33,085 bases of DNA from Bdellovibrio sp. UBA4095 (GTDB lineage: Bacteria; Bdellovibrionota; Bdellovibrionia; Bdellovibrionales; Bdellovibrionaceae): contig DFXZ01000001.1 in the NCBI GenBank assembly GCA_002381805.1, positions 1 to 33,085 on the forward strand. Reading direction: 5' to 3'. The notes under the pieces were generated by a model, which made no database searches, was not told the DNA's origin, and was given only the letters and a program-made list of their open reading frames with translations. The translations under genes were made by a program, and so were the position numbers. Positions 16,947-23,483 of this stretch are shown here, piece after piece. Within the stretch, counting starts at the first letter, position 1. Each line of letters starts with the position of its first letter.

Positions 16947-17107
16947 TAGATTATAAGACTTTTCGGATCGAAATGCTCTAGCCTGCTTTCGTGTAGTTTG
17001 CTTCTCCGTCGTTCGTAAGGTTGAGATGACCTGGCTCCTATACATAGTAGAGCATTTTGCTCGTCGTGCTTTTCGGTCATGATTTCGTGAATGGATTTCG
17101 TCGCCAT
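16946..17107 (-). CDS. 53-aa coupled small protein
   Basis: A short gene (MATKSIHEIMTEKHDEQNAL...) starts at ATG 17107 after AGAAAG and ends in TAA at 16946-16948. The final A of that stop is the A of the next ATG (TAATG), a classic stop-start coupling that supports both genes. The product is hydrophilic with many charged residues (YERRRSKLHESRLEHFDPKS). It has one Cys and no membrane segment. It could be an antitoxin-like or adaptor peptide in this block, but its function is unknown. Confidence 0.55.
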   Translation of the reverse strand: MATKSIHEIMTEKHDEQNALLCIGARSSQPYERRRSKLHESRLEHFDPKSLII

Positions 17108-17170
17108 CTTTTTCTTTCTAAAGTTCTGCTTAGTTAAGCTTCATAAATACATGCATTATCGTCCAAGTCG

Positions 17171-17638
17171 CTAAGTTTGGACTATCCTATAGCAGACCAT
17201 TAGAGTGATTATTGTCCATCCAACAGTCGCTATTTTCAGAACCAGCATAAGATTTGGCAATACTGACGTTCCGAATATTTCTAGCGGATGTAGCTCGAAA
17301 ATTAGCTCCGTCTTATCTTTAGATTCATCGTATGGCATCAGGTTCTGTCCCTGATATTTTTTCAGACTGAGATGTCTGATTGCATTCATTAAGTGAAGAG
17401 ATGTTAGCGCAAGGAACGGATGCGCAAGATCCAATATGATAAATAGCGATATTGGGATAGAGATTGCACTGATAGAGTTGCTGTCGAAAGTGAACTTTCC
17501 TAAAGCAATTTCCTGATTCCCCCTAAAAACAAGCGCAAGGGCAAAACTATATGAAAAAGCTCTCATCGAGGTGGAGAGATCTGACGATAATCGCACTATC
17601 CGCTTAAAAACTCCGTCTAGAGTTAACCAGTACCTCAT
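17171..17638 (-). CDS. Membrane protein of the - strand block
   Basis: This 155-aa protein has two or three hydrophobic segments (~53-83 and ~125-150) and a basic N-terminus. Its ATG overlaps the stop of the 61-aa gene as ATGA (17635-17638). A GGAGGAGG stretch lies ~12 nt upstream, so the start is well supported. Between the membrane segments is a charged loop (SLKKYQGQNLMPYDESKDKTELIF). The family is not recognised. It is 63 nt upstream of the 53-aa gene on the same strand and is likely co-transcribed. Confidence 0.7.
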   Translation of the reverse strand: MRYWLTLDGVFKRIVRLSSDLSTSMRAFSYSFALALVFRGNQEIALGKFTFDSNSISAISIPISLFIILDLAHPFLALTSLHLMNAIRHLSLKKYQGQNLMPYDESKDKTELIFELHPLEIFGTSVLPNLMLVLKIATVGWTIITLMVCYRIVQT

Positions 17639-17820
17639 TTCTTCTTGTGGCCTCCTCCGCCATCCTTACCTTCAAGAATTCCGCCATTCCGTATTTGGAT
17701 TCGCTCATTTTTTCCTTCATTGTCTCTCTTTAAGCCGCCTGTTGGTCTCTCGTTCGCTGGTTTTATACCCGTTAAATTTGTCTTCTTTTGTCCGGTTGTT
17801 TTCTTGTTGTTGCTACTCAT
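17635..17820 (-). CDS. 61-aa basic, disordered protein
   Basis: This is a 61-aa protein very rich in Lys, Gly, Asn and Arg (MSSNNKKTTGQKKTNLTGIK... KDGGGGHKKK), with no hydrophobic core. It is probably disordered and may bind nucleic acid or membrane. An AAAGAGA ribosome site precedes the ATG at 17820, and the stop overlaps the next start as ATGA, which argues that it is translated. It is 63 nt from the Zn-ribbon gene upstream. No homology is recognised. Confidence 0.5.
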   Translation of the reverse strand: MSSNNKKTTGQKKTNLTGIKPANERPTGGLKRDNEGKNERIQIRNGGILEGKDGGGGHKKK

Positions 17821-17883
17821 AAAATTGTCTCTTTCTTTTTAGTTTGGTGTGACTGGTAAGTCTTACCATTTAGTTTCTAGATT

Positions 17884-18882
17884 TTAGATAATTACTGCCT
17901 TTATTCTGTCTCTGATACGCTCACGTAGGTTATTTGTATCAGCCCATTTAATATAGTTAATTTGCTGGACATCGAAATGAAGGCGTATTCCTTCGTTTTC
18001 ATCGCCATCAGTATGTCCATCCATGACTGTATGGATGACATGCTTACCTAGTGCTCGTGCATATCCGGCTTCAAAGTATGCCCCTCTGTTGTTGAACGTA
18101 AAATCGGCAATCACGAACTTAGCTTCCTTTATGCCAGCCACTATTTGATCGTATATGTGATTTGTGTGGTCTTGAGGTACAATGTCAGCCTGATACCCAC
18201 ATTCGCGGCAGGCACCTTTTACGCTTTGAATGTATTCTGAATTCAGCTGTTGTAAGTCTTTGCCCCAATCGAAGGCCATAGCAATGAAGACCTTATTAGA
18301 ATTTATGCCTCGAGAATAGCTGTTCACTATGTTCCATCCCTTCGGAGAGAGGCCAATAGTTACGTCTTCAACTTTAGTTGCAGAGCTATCGTTAAAAGAT
18401 ACTAACTCTTCCAACTTTAAGATTTTTAGCCATCGCAACATTTCGTCGAAATCCAATACCTTAATTTCATTCAGATCTTTAACGGTGAGTTTTGTTTTGT
18501 CGAAAGGTGGTTTATTCTTAAGATTTCTGGCAACCAAAGCGAGGAGGTCATTCTTTTTCTCTGAATGTATTATTGGCGTGTTGAAGCTTGGCTCAACGTG
18601 CTTAATTAGTACATTGGAAGGTAATTTGTCGGGGGAATCTTCACTTTCTGACTGCCACGAGATATTCAGAGCTTCAGGTCGGTTAGTTCGTATATTTTCT
18701 GAAATGCAATTTATTAGCCCATACGAACCAATGTGATTTCCTAGAAAAGTTAGCGCTTTATTAGTGATATAGTATTGACCACAAAGGGGACATCTAAACT
18801 TGTAGTAATTGTATACTTCTTTGCAATTCGAATAACTTGAGTCTGTGGCGCAAAATGAGCATTTTGATTCTTTAACCTGCAT
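17884..18882 (-). CDS. Zn-ribbon plus nucleoside deoxyribosyltransferase-like protein
   Basis: This 332-aa cytoplasmic protein has three parts. Residues 8-34 hold a zinc ribbon (C8-x2-C11 and C31-x2-C34). Residues ~100-190 are helical and end in LSPKGWNIVNSYS, like the last strand of a winged helix. Residues ~196-330 form a Rossmann-like domain: NKVFIAMAFDW, then GYQADIVPQ, then IYDQIVAGIKEAKFVIADFT and GAYFEAGYARALGK. This is the layout of nucleoside 2-deoxyribosyltransferase-like (NDT) and TIR-like domains, with E271 at the place of the NDT nucleophile and D260 before it. NDT-like domains occur as effectors in some retrons and other phage-defence systems. A defence role here is inference. 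The start overlaps the upstream lipoprotein gene by 11 nt. Confidence 0.72.
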   Translation of the reverse strand: MQVKESKCSFCATDSSYSNCKEVYNYYKFRCPLCGQYYITNKALTFLGNHIGSYGLINCISENIRTNRPEALNISWQSESEDSPDKLPSNVLIKHVEPSFNTPIIHSEKKNDLLALVARNLKNKPPFDKTKLTVKDLNEIKVLDFDEMLRWLKILKLEELVSFNDSSATKVEDVTIGLSPKGWNIVNSYSRGINSNKVFIAMAFDWGKDLQQLNSEYIQSVKGACRECGYQADIVPQDHTNHIYDQIVAGIKEAKFVIADFTFNNRGAYFEAGYARALGKHVIHTVMDGHTDGDENEGIRLHFDVQQINYIKWADTNNLRERIRDRIKAVII

Positions 18883-19321
18883 TGCTGCAAACCCCAGGTG
18901 AAGTAATCTTAGATTTTAGCTCAGGGAGAATATTTTGACTGTCTGCTTGGATGATCTGCTCGGTGGTTTCGCAGGCGGCGTCGTCGCAGAAGGCGAGTTT
19001 TAGTTTGCTAGAGTAGCCGCAGAGAATGAATGTATTTGGGTGAATGGTGAACTCTTTTACCTCGAACTCTTCGTAAAGATGACGGTATTCTTCAGCCGTT
19101 CTTGATTTGCCTTTTGTAAGAAGTTCTTCATATTTAGTCTGATCGAACTTAGTGAGGTCGTTCTTATTTTTTAAGCTATACTGACCCCAGATGTTGGAAT
19201 TTGTTGAGCTAATCACGCGACTAACTCGTTTGTCTTCTTGAGATAGTGGAGCATTTTCAACCGGCTTGGAAGCGCAGCTGACCACTAGAGAAAGTGCGAT
19301 GATTAGGAATACGTTTTTCAT
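18872..19321 (-). CDS. Lipoprotein, unknown function
   Basis: This is a 149-aa protein from ATG 19321, supported by GGGAGC six bases upstream and by an ATGA overlap with the stop of the phospholipase-like gene. The lipoprotein signal ends VVSC (lipidated Cys at ~16). The mature protein is charged, with four later Cys (LCGYSSKLKLAFCDDAAC and GVC) likely to form disulfides in the periplasm. The family is not recognised. It couples the phospholipase-like gene to the Zn-ribbon gene. Confidence 0.78.
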   Translation of the reverse strand: MKNVFLIIALSLVVSCASKPVENAPLSQEDKRVSRVISSTNSNIWGQYSLKNKNDLTKFDQTKYEELLTKGKSRTAEEYRHLYEEFEVKEFTIHPNTFILCGYSSKLKLAFCDDAACETTEQIIQADSQNILPELKSKITSPGVCSNAG

Positions 19322-20307
19322 GCAAGCTCCCATAGTGCAGGCTTATTTTTCATGTCCTGTTGGGTTAACAAACGACCATTATCAAGGTTAATCTCTGGAA
19401 TTAAGTGAGTGTAGTCAGGACCATTCTCGAATACATAAGAATAAGCTGCCTCGATAATTCTAGGCATGTATGCAAAGAATTTCGGGAAGATGTCATCAAA
19501 GACGTCGATGTCATCAAGGCCGAGGGAGTTATAGATGATTCCTTTTTCGTCGGCGTCTATAGCGCGATCAAGAGTTCTTATTTCTTTTTCATTTTTTTTA
19601 ATATCGTCGAGATTGATATATACAAGTGCCATCTCGCCGAGAGGTATCGTGTACCAATCAAAGTATTTGCTTTCAGCAAGGTCTAAGGCTCGAATCATGC
19701 CTTCGGTAAGTTTAGCTAGGCGATCAGCATCTAGGTCTTTTTTGAAATAGGCCTTAAGATATCTTGAATAGCTCTCAAAAATTTCTTTTTGAAACTCGCA
19801 GTCAGCAAAAAAAGTTAGATCATCTTGTGGGGAAACTCCGTTTGCTTCAATGCCCAGGTATTTGTCCAAAACAAGGACATCTAATTGCATTTCGAGGGCT
19901 CTGTGAGCCTTCTTGGTTTTATCAGAGTAGTCTCCAACACGATCTCGTACAAACGGGTGCGTGAACCCATCACCAATCACATGTGAAATATATCCCATGT
20001 AGAAAGCAAAGAATGCGTGTGCTAAATCAATTTGCCCACCTGCTGCTAGGGCTCTTGCTTCTTGAAGGCCTGATAGAGGAAGTGAAGTAGTATTTTCAGT
20101 ATGGAGTGCATCAGCGATGTGGCCAAAGGAGTCTCTTATATCGAGATCATCAAATTGGCCCATGTAGGGAAGGTCTGGTCCAACACAGCCTACGAGATAA
20201 GCGCCGATCTGAGCTTTTAAAAGCGCTTTTGCGCGTTGGCCGTTCGGACTTGTTAGATGATCAAGAGCAATCCTTGAGAGGGTCATATGGGCGAGGCCGG
20301 CAGGCAT
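19318..20307 (-). CDS. Zinc-dependent phospholipase C-like protein
   Basis: This 329-aa protein starts at 20307 with AAGGAG upstream. Residues ~5-130 show the zinc-dependent phospholipase C/S1-P1-like metal-binding pattern: H7, GPDLPY (D45), a His near residues 63-69, and SHVIGDGFTHPFV with H109, D113 and H117. Together these can bind a cluster of zinc ions for phosphodiester hydrolysis. There is no signal peptide, unlike classical secreted phospholipases, so it may be cytoplasmic or exported otherwise. The C-terminal half (~150-329) is helical and lacks known motifs. It is the first gene of the - strand run. A TTGACT at 20412-20417 on that strand may be its -35 box, but the matching -10 is poor. 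Confidence 0.85.
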   Translation of the reverse strand: MPAGLAHMTLSRIALDHLTSPNGQRAKALLKAQIGAYLVGCVGPDLPYMGQFDDLDIRDSFGHIADALHTENTTSLPLSGLQEARALAAGGQIDLAHAFFAFYMGYISHVIGDGFTHPFVRDRVGDYSDKTKKAHRALEMQLDVLVLDKYLGIEANGVSPQDDLTFFADCEFQKEIFESYSRYLKAYFKKDLDADRLAKLTEGMIRALDLAESKYFDWYTIPLGEMALVYINLDDIKKNEKEIRTLDRAIDADEKGIIYNSLGLDDIDVFDDIFPKFFAYMPRIIEAAYSYVFENGPDYTHLIPEINLDNGRLLTQQDMKNKPALWELA

Positions 20308-20635
20308 AAATACTCCTTGCGGCCAAAGCGAATCGCCATAATGGCCTGCTTGTTGAGACGTGCAAATAATTGCAGGTGCGTAAGGTTCTATCTGAGCGAA
20401 GGAAAGTTTTTAGTCAATCAACTACTTATCTATGGTCGAAAATTCTTGTGACGATGCTCATCAATTTGGCAAATTATGTCTGTTTACTTTGGTTTTCTTA
20501 AATCGATAAGAGTTGGGAGCTTTAGTGTCCCTGTCATGGGTTAAAAATTGGCCCAGTTGTTCGCGGTCCCTCTGGCTTCATGACAATATGAAGTCATTCA
20601 GCGTCGTTCTTACGAGATCTTAAATCGATTGGATC
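20308..20635. other. Non-coding stretch between two - strand genes
   Basis: No convincing gene. It contains the likely promoter region of the phospholipase-like gene (TTGACT on the - strand at 20412-20417). Near 20610-20637 there is a 6-bp GAGATC/GATCTC hairpin that could end the 96-aa gene. Neither is strong. Confidence 0.35.
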
Positions 20636-20926
20636 TCAGTGCAAAAGGGCGATGTCTGTTTCACTCTTGCTCGCTCGCTTTTTGAGCTTATCTATTAGGT
20701 AAAGTGTGGCAGCAATGGCGAGATGTACTGCGCAGCTAAGTAGAGTATTGGTAAGGTTGTGCCTTACTATTTCTTCAAAGATCTCGATCGAGAAGGCACT
20801 CCCTAATAGAAATAGCTGAATGAGAATGTCAGTAAATGCATCAGACAATCCCTCCAGTACCAGCTCGAGTAACACCCTCTTCAAGGCGTCTTTCGGTTTA
20901 TCTGGTCGATTCGGCTTATAGAGCAT
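20636..20926 (-). CDS. 96-aa membrane protein
   Basis: A very good ribosome site (AAGGAGA) precedes the ATG at 20926. The N-terminus is basic (YKPNRPDKPKDALKR). Two hydrophobic helices follow (~28-48 and ~58-78), then a Lys/Arg-rich stretch (DKLKKRASKS). It has no motif and the family is not recognised. It stands alone, 328 nt upstream of the phospholipase-like gene on the same strand, and the repeat-rich non-coding region lies on its 5' side. Confidence 0.75.
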   Translation of the reverse strand: MLYKPNRPDKPKDALKRVLLELVLEGLSDAFTDILIQLFLLGSAFSIEIFEEIVRHNLTNTLLSCAVHLAIAATLYLIDKLKKRASKSETDIALLH

Positions 20927-20976
20927 AACTTTCTCCTTTATGTATCTTTCCTAGTAAATGGAAACTCCTAGAAATC

Positions 20977-21338
20977 GATCACCAGAGGCGCGATTGACTC
21001 CCAATTAAGGATACGTACTCTAAAAGTGCCCACTTTCCCGAGGCAGGACAGAGGAGGATGGCGGGGGGTAGGGGGGGGCTTCGATAGCGTTGTTCCGTAT
21101 TTGAGTTCCTTGAAAATGAACACCAGAGGTTCCTTTTTATTTAAGGATACGGAGTCGGAAACGGCGGTTTGTGTGAGTAGGCCGAATTGTTCAAAAGTAG
21201 CGTTCAAATGGCTAAATATTGGTATCTTCGGTTGTGGTATTCCGTATTTAAGCTCCAAAACATCCATCGCCAAAGGTTCCTTTCCGTTTAAGGATACGGA
21301 GTTGAGAGCGGCGTTTTGGAGGCGGCGACCAAATTGTT
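20977..21338. repeat. Direct repeats of 147 bp (49 codons), 2.5 copies
   Basis: Two full copies begin with TTCCGTATTT at 21093 and 21240, and a degenerate partial copy lies at 20977-21015. Each carries TCCGTAT and ATACGGA as an inverted pair ~50 bp apart (21094/21147 and 21241/21294) and ends near AAATTGTTC. On the - strand the copies read through without stops as a 49-residue repeat with EQFG, SVSLN, KEPL and ELKYG conserved. Only a TTG start (21387) is available, so a real gene is uncertain. It may be a remnant of a repeated gene or a non-coding repeat. Confidence 0.6.
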
Positions 21339-21408
21339 CGGGAGAGGGATAAATTCGAAATAGTGGGGAAGATATCGATATCTTCAATAGCTGTTTTTCT
21401 GATTTTGC

Positions 21409-21457
21409 CCCTCCGAACTCTCTTGGTGGTCCTTACGGACGGCGAGAGTTCGGAGGG
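21409..21457. other. Long stem-loop, perfect 14-bp arms
   Basis: CCCTCCGAACTCTC (21409-21422) pairs perfectly with GAGAGTTCGGAGGG (21444-21457). The 21-nt loop holds an inner GTCC-TTAC-GGAC hairpin. There is no T-run on either side in the right direction for a standard terminator. It may be a mobile palindrome, a recombination site or part of an RNA. Confidence 0.6.
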
Positions 21458-21532
21458 TTAGTCCAGTTACGGCTCGTGCCGGCCTCCACTTCCTGCGCAA
21501 CGTAGCGCATTTACATATAATTTACATATTGA

Positions 21533-21561
21533 TTGACAGGTGGGGAGGTGGGGATTTAAAT
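21533..21561 (+). promoter_or_regulatory. Candidate sigma-70 promoter of the structured RNA/nuclease leader
   Basis: TTGACA (21533-21538), a 17-bp spacer, then TTAAAT (21556-21561, 4 of 6 matches to TATAAT). Just upstream ATTTACATAT is repeated directly at about 21510-21530, a possible regulator site. Transcription would begin near 21568. Confidence 0.5.
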
Positions 21562-21567
21562 CGAAGA

Positions 21568-21700
21568 ACGGGGTGTGCGCTGGAGTTACTTCAGCCTTTC
21601 GGTCATGCGACCGACGGCACTGTCGCCAGTTGGCGAGTTACTTCAGCTTTCGGTCCCTTGTGGACCTGCAGCACTGTCGCGTGCGCGGAGCTATGGCTTC
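21568..21700 (+). ncRNA. Candidate structured RNA with tandem hairpin unit
   Basis: Two units in tandem with a 52-bp period (21583 and 21635) both read GAGTTACTTCAGC ... GCACTGTCGC. The hairpin in between is CGGTC-ATGC-GACCG in unit 1 and GGTCC-CTTGT-GGACC in unit 2. The hairpin after it is CGCCA/TGGCG in unit 1 and CGCG/CGCG in unit 2. Base pairing is kept while sequence changes, as expected for functional structure. A promoter lies just upstream. It may be a free RNA or the leader of the genes at 21820 and 21983. It is not recognisable as RNase P, tmRNA or SRP RNA. Confidence 0.4.
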
Positions 21701-21819
21701 AGGAATAGGGAGCAGGCGAGGCGCGATTAGAGGTTGGTGAGGAAGGCGTATGTGACAATACGTTGCCCGAGCAGGCCGACATGAGTAACGAAGAATCATC
21801 CCTATTAATGGAGTCATAA

Positions 21820-22005
21820 ATGGGAACTTTTAAGGAAATCGAAATCGAAGCATTGGACGACATCTGGAAATCGCTGGATTCGCTTCAGGCTTCTTTCTTT
21901 GGGCTCGATGAAGAAGAACAGCTTGTTTTTAAGCCTGAGGCTTCTCGGCAGGGTATCAAGTTTATTCCGGAAGCTTTTGAAAATGGGGAATCGGGTGCTC
22001 ATTAG
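21820..22005 (+). CDS. 61-aa acidic small protein upstream of the nuclease
   Basis: A GGAG site at 21810-21813 sits six bases before the ATG. The product is acidic (MGTFKEIEIEALDDIWKSLD, FGLDEEEQLVF) with a likely amphipathic helix, and no signal peptide. Its end overlaps the nuclease start, so the two may be translationally coupled. This small protein could be an inhibitor of the nuclease before export, or a leader peptide. Both ideas are inference. No family is recognised. Confidence 0.5.
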   Translation: MGTFKEIEIEALDDIWKSLDSLQASFFGLDEEEQLVFKPEASRQGIKFIPEAFENGESGAH

Positions 22006-22513
22006 GTTTCTGCTTGCTTTAATCATCAGCTTATCTGTTTTTGATGCTGAAGCTCGTAAGAAGAAGACGCCAGTTGTTCAGAAACTTTCTGGCGTCGTGC
22101 AAAGCTGCCACGACGGAGACACCTGCCGGGTTAAGCTCGATAACGAAACTATCTCCGTGCGCTTCGCTGGAATAGATACTCCAGAAATAAAACAAAAATT
22201 CGGAGTTCAAGCCAAGAATTTCACCGAAGGACTACTTAAGGGAAAAACAGTAGACCTTGAGTGTGATGGCACCAGCTTCAACCGCATCACCTGCATCGTC
22301 TTCCAAGCCGGAATCAACATCAATGCAGAAATCGTTCGTAAAGGCTGGGCCTTTGAGTCTGTTAAATATTCCAAAGGCAAATACTCGGCAGCCTTAGCTG
22401 AAGCCAAAGATAAAAAGCTTGGGATATGGAAAGAGGCTGACGTTGTTAGTCCGTATTGTTTTCGGAAATCGAAATCGGGACGTTGTAAGAAGAACCCATC
22501 ATATATGCCTTAG
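21983..22513 (+). CDS. Secreted thermonuclease-like (SNase) protein
   Basis: A 176-aa product from ATG 21983 (MGNRVLIRFLLALIISLSVF; signal peptide ending near DAEA). A GTG at 21995 is a close alternative, and the longer frame to 21899 is not favoured. The staphylococcal-nuclease fold runs ~37-145: VVQSCHDGDTCRVKL with the DGDT acid, VRFAGIDTPE with Arg, Asp and Glu of the active site and calcium site, then SFNRITCIVF with the second catalytic Arg, and KGWAFES and KKLGIWKE at the end. Extra Cys pairs (CHDGDTC, CYC-region and CKKN) suggest disulfides. Such enzymes cut DNA and RNA outside the cytoplasm. A palindromic repeat (copy C) begins three bases after the stop. Confidence 0.9.
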   Translation: MGNRVLIRFLLALIISLSVFDAEARKKKTPVVQKLSGVVQSCHDGDTCRVKLDNETISVRFAGIDTPEIKQKFGVQAKNFTEGLLKGKTVDLECDGTSFNRITCIVFQAGININAEIVRKGWAFESVKYSKGKYSAALAEAKDKKLGIWKEADVVSPYCFRKSKSGRCKKNPSYMP

Positions 22514-22515
22514 GG

Positions 22516-22639
22516 GCGGTTGATGAAAAGAGCGCATCTTCTTCGTTAGAGATCATTTCGTTCATTGCGGCGTACACCTTGTACGCCTCATTTTCAAAAT
22601 GGATATCCGCCTTGAATCTGCATTCTTTTGATCAACCGC
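22516..22639. repeat. Palindromic intergenic repeat, copy C
   Basis: The outer arms GCGGTTGATGAAAAGA (22516-22531) and TCTTTTGATCAACCGC (22624-22639) pair at 15 of 16 positions, with the same single mismatch as copies A and B. The centre is a perfect 7-bp stem, GGCGTAC (22569-22575) / GTACGCC (22581-22587). CTTCGTT and CCGCCTTGAATCTG are shared with B and A at the same offsets. Confidence 0.78.
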
Positions 22640-22663
22640 TGGGGATGTGAATTTGTGGAAAAG

Positions 22664-22678
22664 CGGAACTAAGTTCCG
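22664..22678. promoter_or_regulatory. Perfect palindrome before the gene at 22690
   Basis: CGGAACT-A-AGTTCCG is a perfect 7-bp inverted repeat centred at 22671, 12 bases before the ATG. Its position suits an operator or a translation-blocking hairpin. No regulator has been identified for it. Confidence 0.4.
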
Positions 22679-22689
22679 TTGAGGGTTTT

Positions 22690-23307
22690 ATGGAAGTTTC
22701 GGAACGTTTTGGGGAATTGGCTGAGCATATTCGGTCGCTGGATCTGCCGCGTAGTTTTAAAGAAGAAATTCTTTCTTATCTTAAATATTTTAAAGAGCAG
22801 TCATTGTTAAGCCTCGAGCTTCGCGATCATCCACGAGATCTCAAAGCTCGCTGGGTCAATCTCATAACCCTCACTCATGGCCTTAAGCTCTTTCAAAAAT
22901 TTCAAGAAGATGAACACTTCTGGAGAGTCGTGAAGTGCTTCGTCCATGCCGAAGATCCGACCACTCTACTTCAGCCAGAAATAGAAAAGACGCTAAAAAC
23001 GCCAGTAGATCCATTTGAAAAATTCACGGTGGAAGATATCTTTAATCACCTCAGTCAGCAATTAGAGGCAAGACCGCCAATAACACCCGAAGAATATAAA
23101 GCTCTCAAGCTCGGTCTGTGGTTTCTTGCAAGCGAAGCTAGTAAAGGCATGCCCAATAGAAACATGACCCGCGTAAAGCGCGTCTGGGATGAAATAGAAC
23201 CGGTATTAACTAAAGCAGGGTTTCTCAAAGAACTAAAAAGCGGAGCCGCCACCGATCGAATCAATTTCTTCCTCCACCGAAGCTGGGCCGCGAACCCAGT
23301 TAGTTAA
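22690..23307 (+). CDS. Cytoplasmic alpha-helical protein of unknown function
   Basis: This 205-aa protein starts at 22690 after GAGGG. It has no signal peptide or membrane segment. It is helical throughout, with LDLPRSFKEEILSYLKYF, FTVEDIFNHLSQQLEARPP and EEYKALKLGLWFLASEASK standing out. It is rich in Glu, Lys and Leu and has no catalytic motif that I can name. It stands alone between palindromic copy C and RHS-B; its perfect upstream palindrome and the two hairpins after it suggest separate control. Confidence 0.72.
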   Translation: MEVSERFGELAEHIRSLDLPRSFKEEILSYLKYFKEQSLLSLELRDHPRDLKARWVNLITLTHGLKLFQKFQEDEHFWRVVKCFVHAEDPTTLLQPEIEKTLKTPVDPFEKFTVEDIFNHLSQQLEARPPITPEEYKALKLGLWFLASEASKGMPNRNMTRVKRVWDEIEPVLTKAGFLKELKSGAATDRINFFLHRSWAANPVS

Positions 23308-23350
23308 AACTGGTAGTGACATGAAAAATACATCAGCCCAAGTTGATACG

Positions 23351-23369
23351 ATTTTGTAGATTACAAAAT
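23351..23369. other. Perfect hairpin ahead of RHS-B
   Basis: ATTTTGTA (23351-23358) and TACAAAAT (23362-23369) form a perfect 8-bp stem with a 3-base loop, AT-rich. Together with the hairpin just downstream it lies between the unknown gene and RHS-B and may form a terminator or an operator. Confidence 0.5.
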
Positions 23370-23373
23370 AGAA

Positions 23374-23393
23374 GGGTTTGATGAAATCAACCC
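23374..23393. terminator. Second hairpin ahead of RHS-B
   Basis: GGGTTTGAT (23374-23382) pairs with ATCAACCC (23386-23393), with one bulged T and a GAA loop. It is a candidate terminator for the gene ending at 23307, but it has no T-run, so the role is uncertain. Confidence 0.35.
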
Positions 23394-23483
23394 GGTCGTC
23401 TAAATTAACAAAAATTACTTTAGTCCGGTCCAAAACTTCCGATAGTTTATTCGGCCAGATCCAATTCTTACCGAAGGACGTAT

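Noticed and set aside
16947..17045. ATG extension of the coiled-coil protein
   Set aside because: The region codes in another frame for the 53-aa gene, whose stop overlaps the better start.
21026..21352. 108-aa + strand ORF over the direct repeats
   Set aside because: It is the opposite-strand reading of the same repeats and has no ribosome site.
20968..21387. 139-aa - strand ORF as a definite gene
   Set aside because: Only a TTG start and no ribosome site; it is explained by the repeats and reported as such.
21409..21457. Integron attC site
   Set aside because: No integrase gene, no recombination core sites and no cassette array are seen.
21568..21818. Known RNA such as RNase P, tmRNA or SRP RNA
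   Set aside because: GAGGAAGG near 21740 only superficially recalls RNase P, and the other conserved cores are missing.
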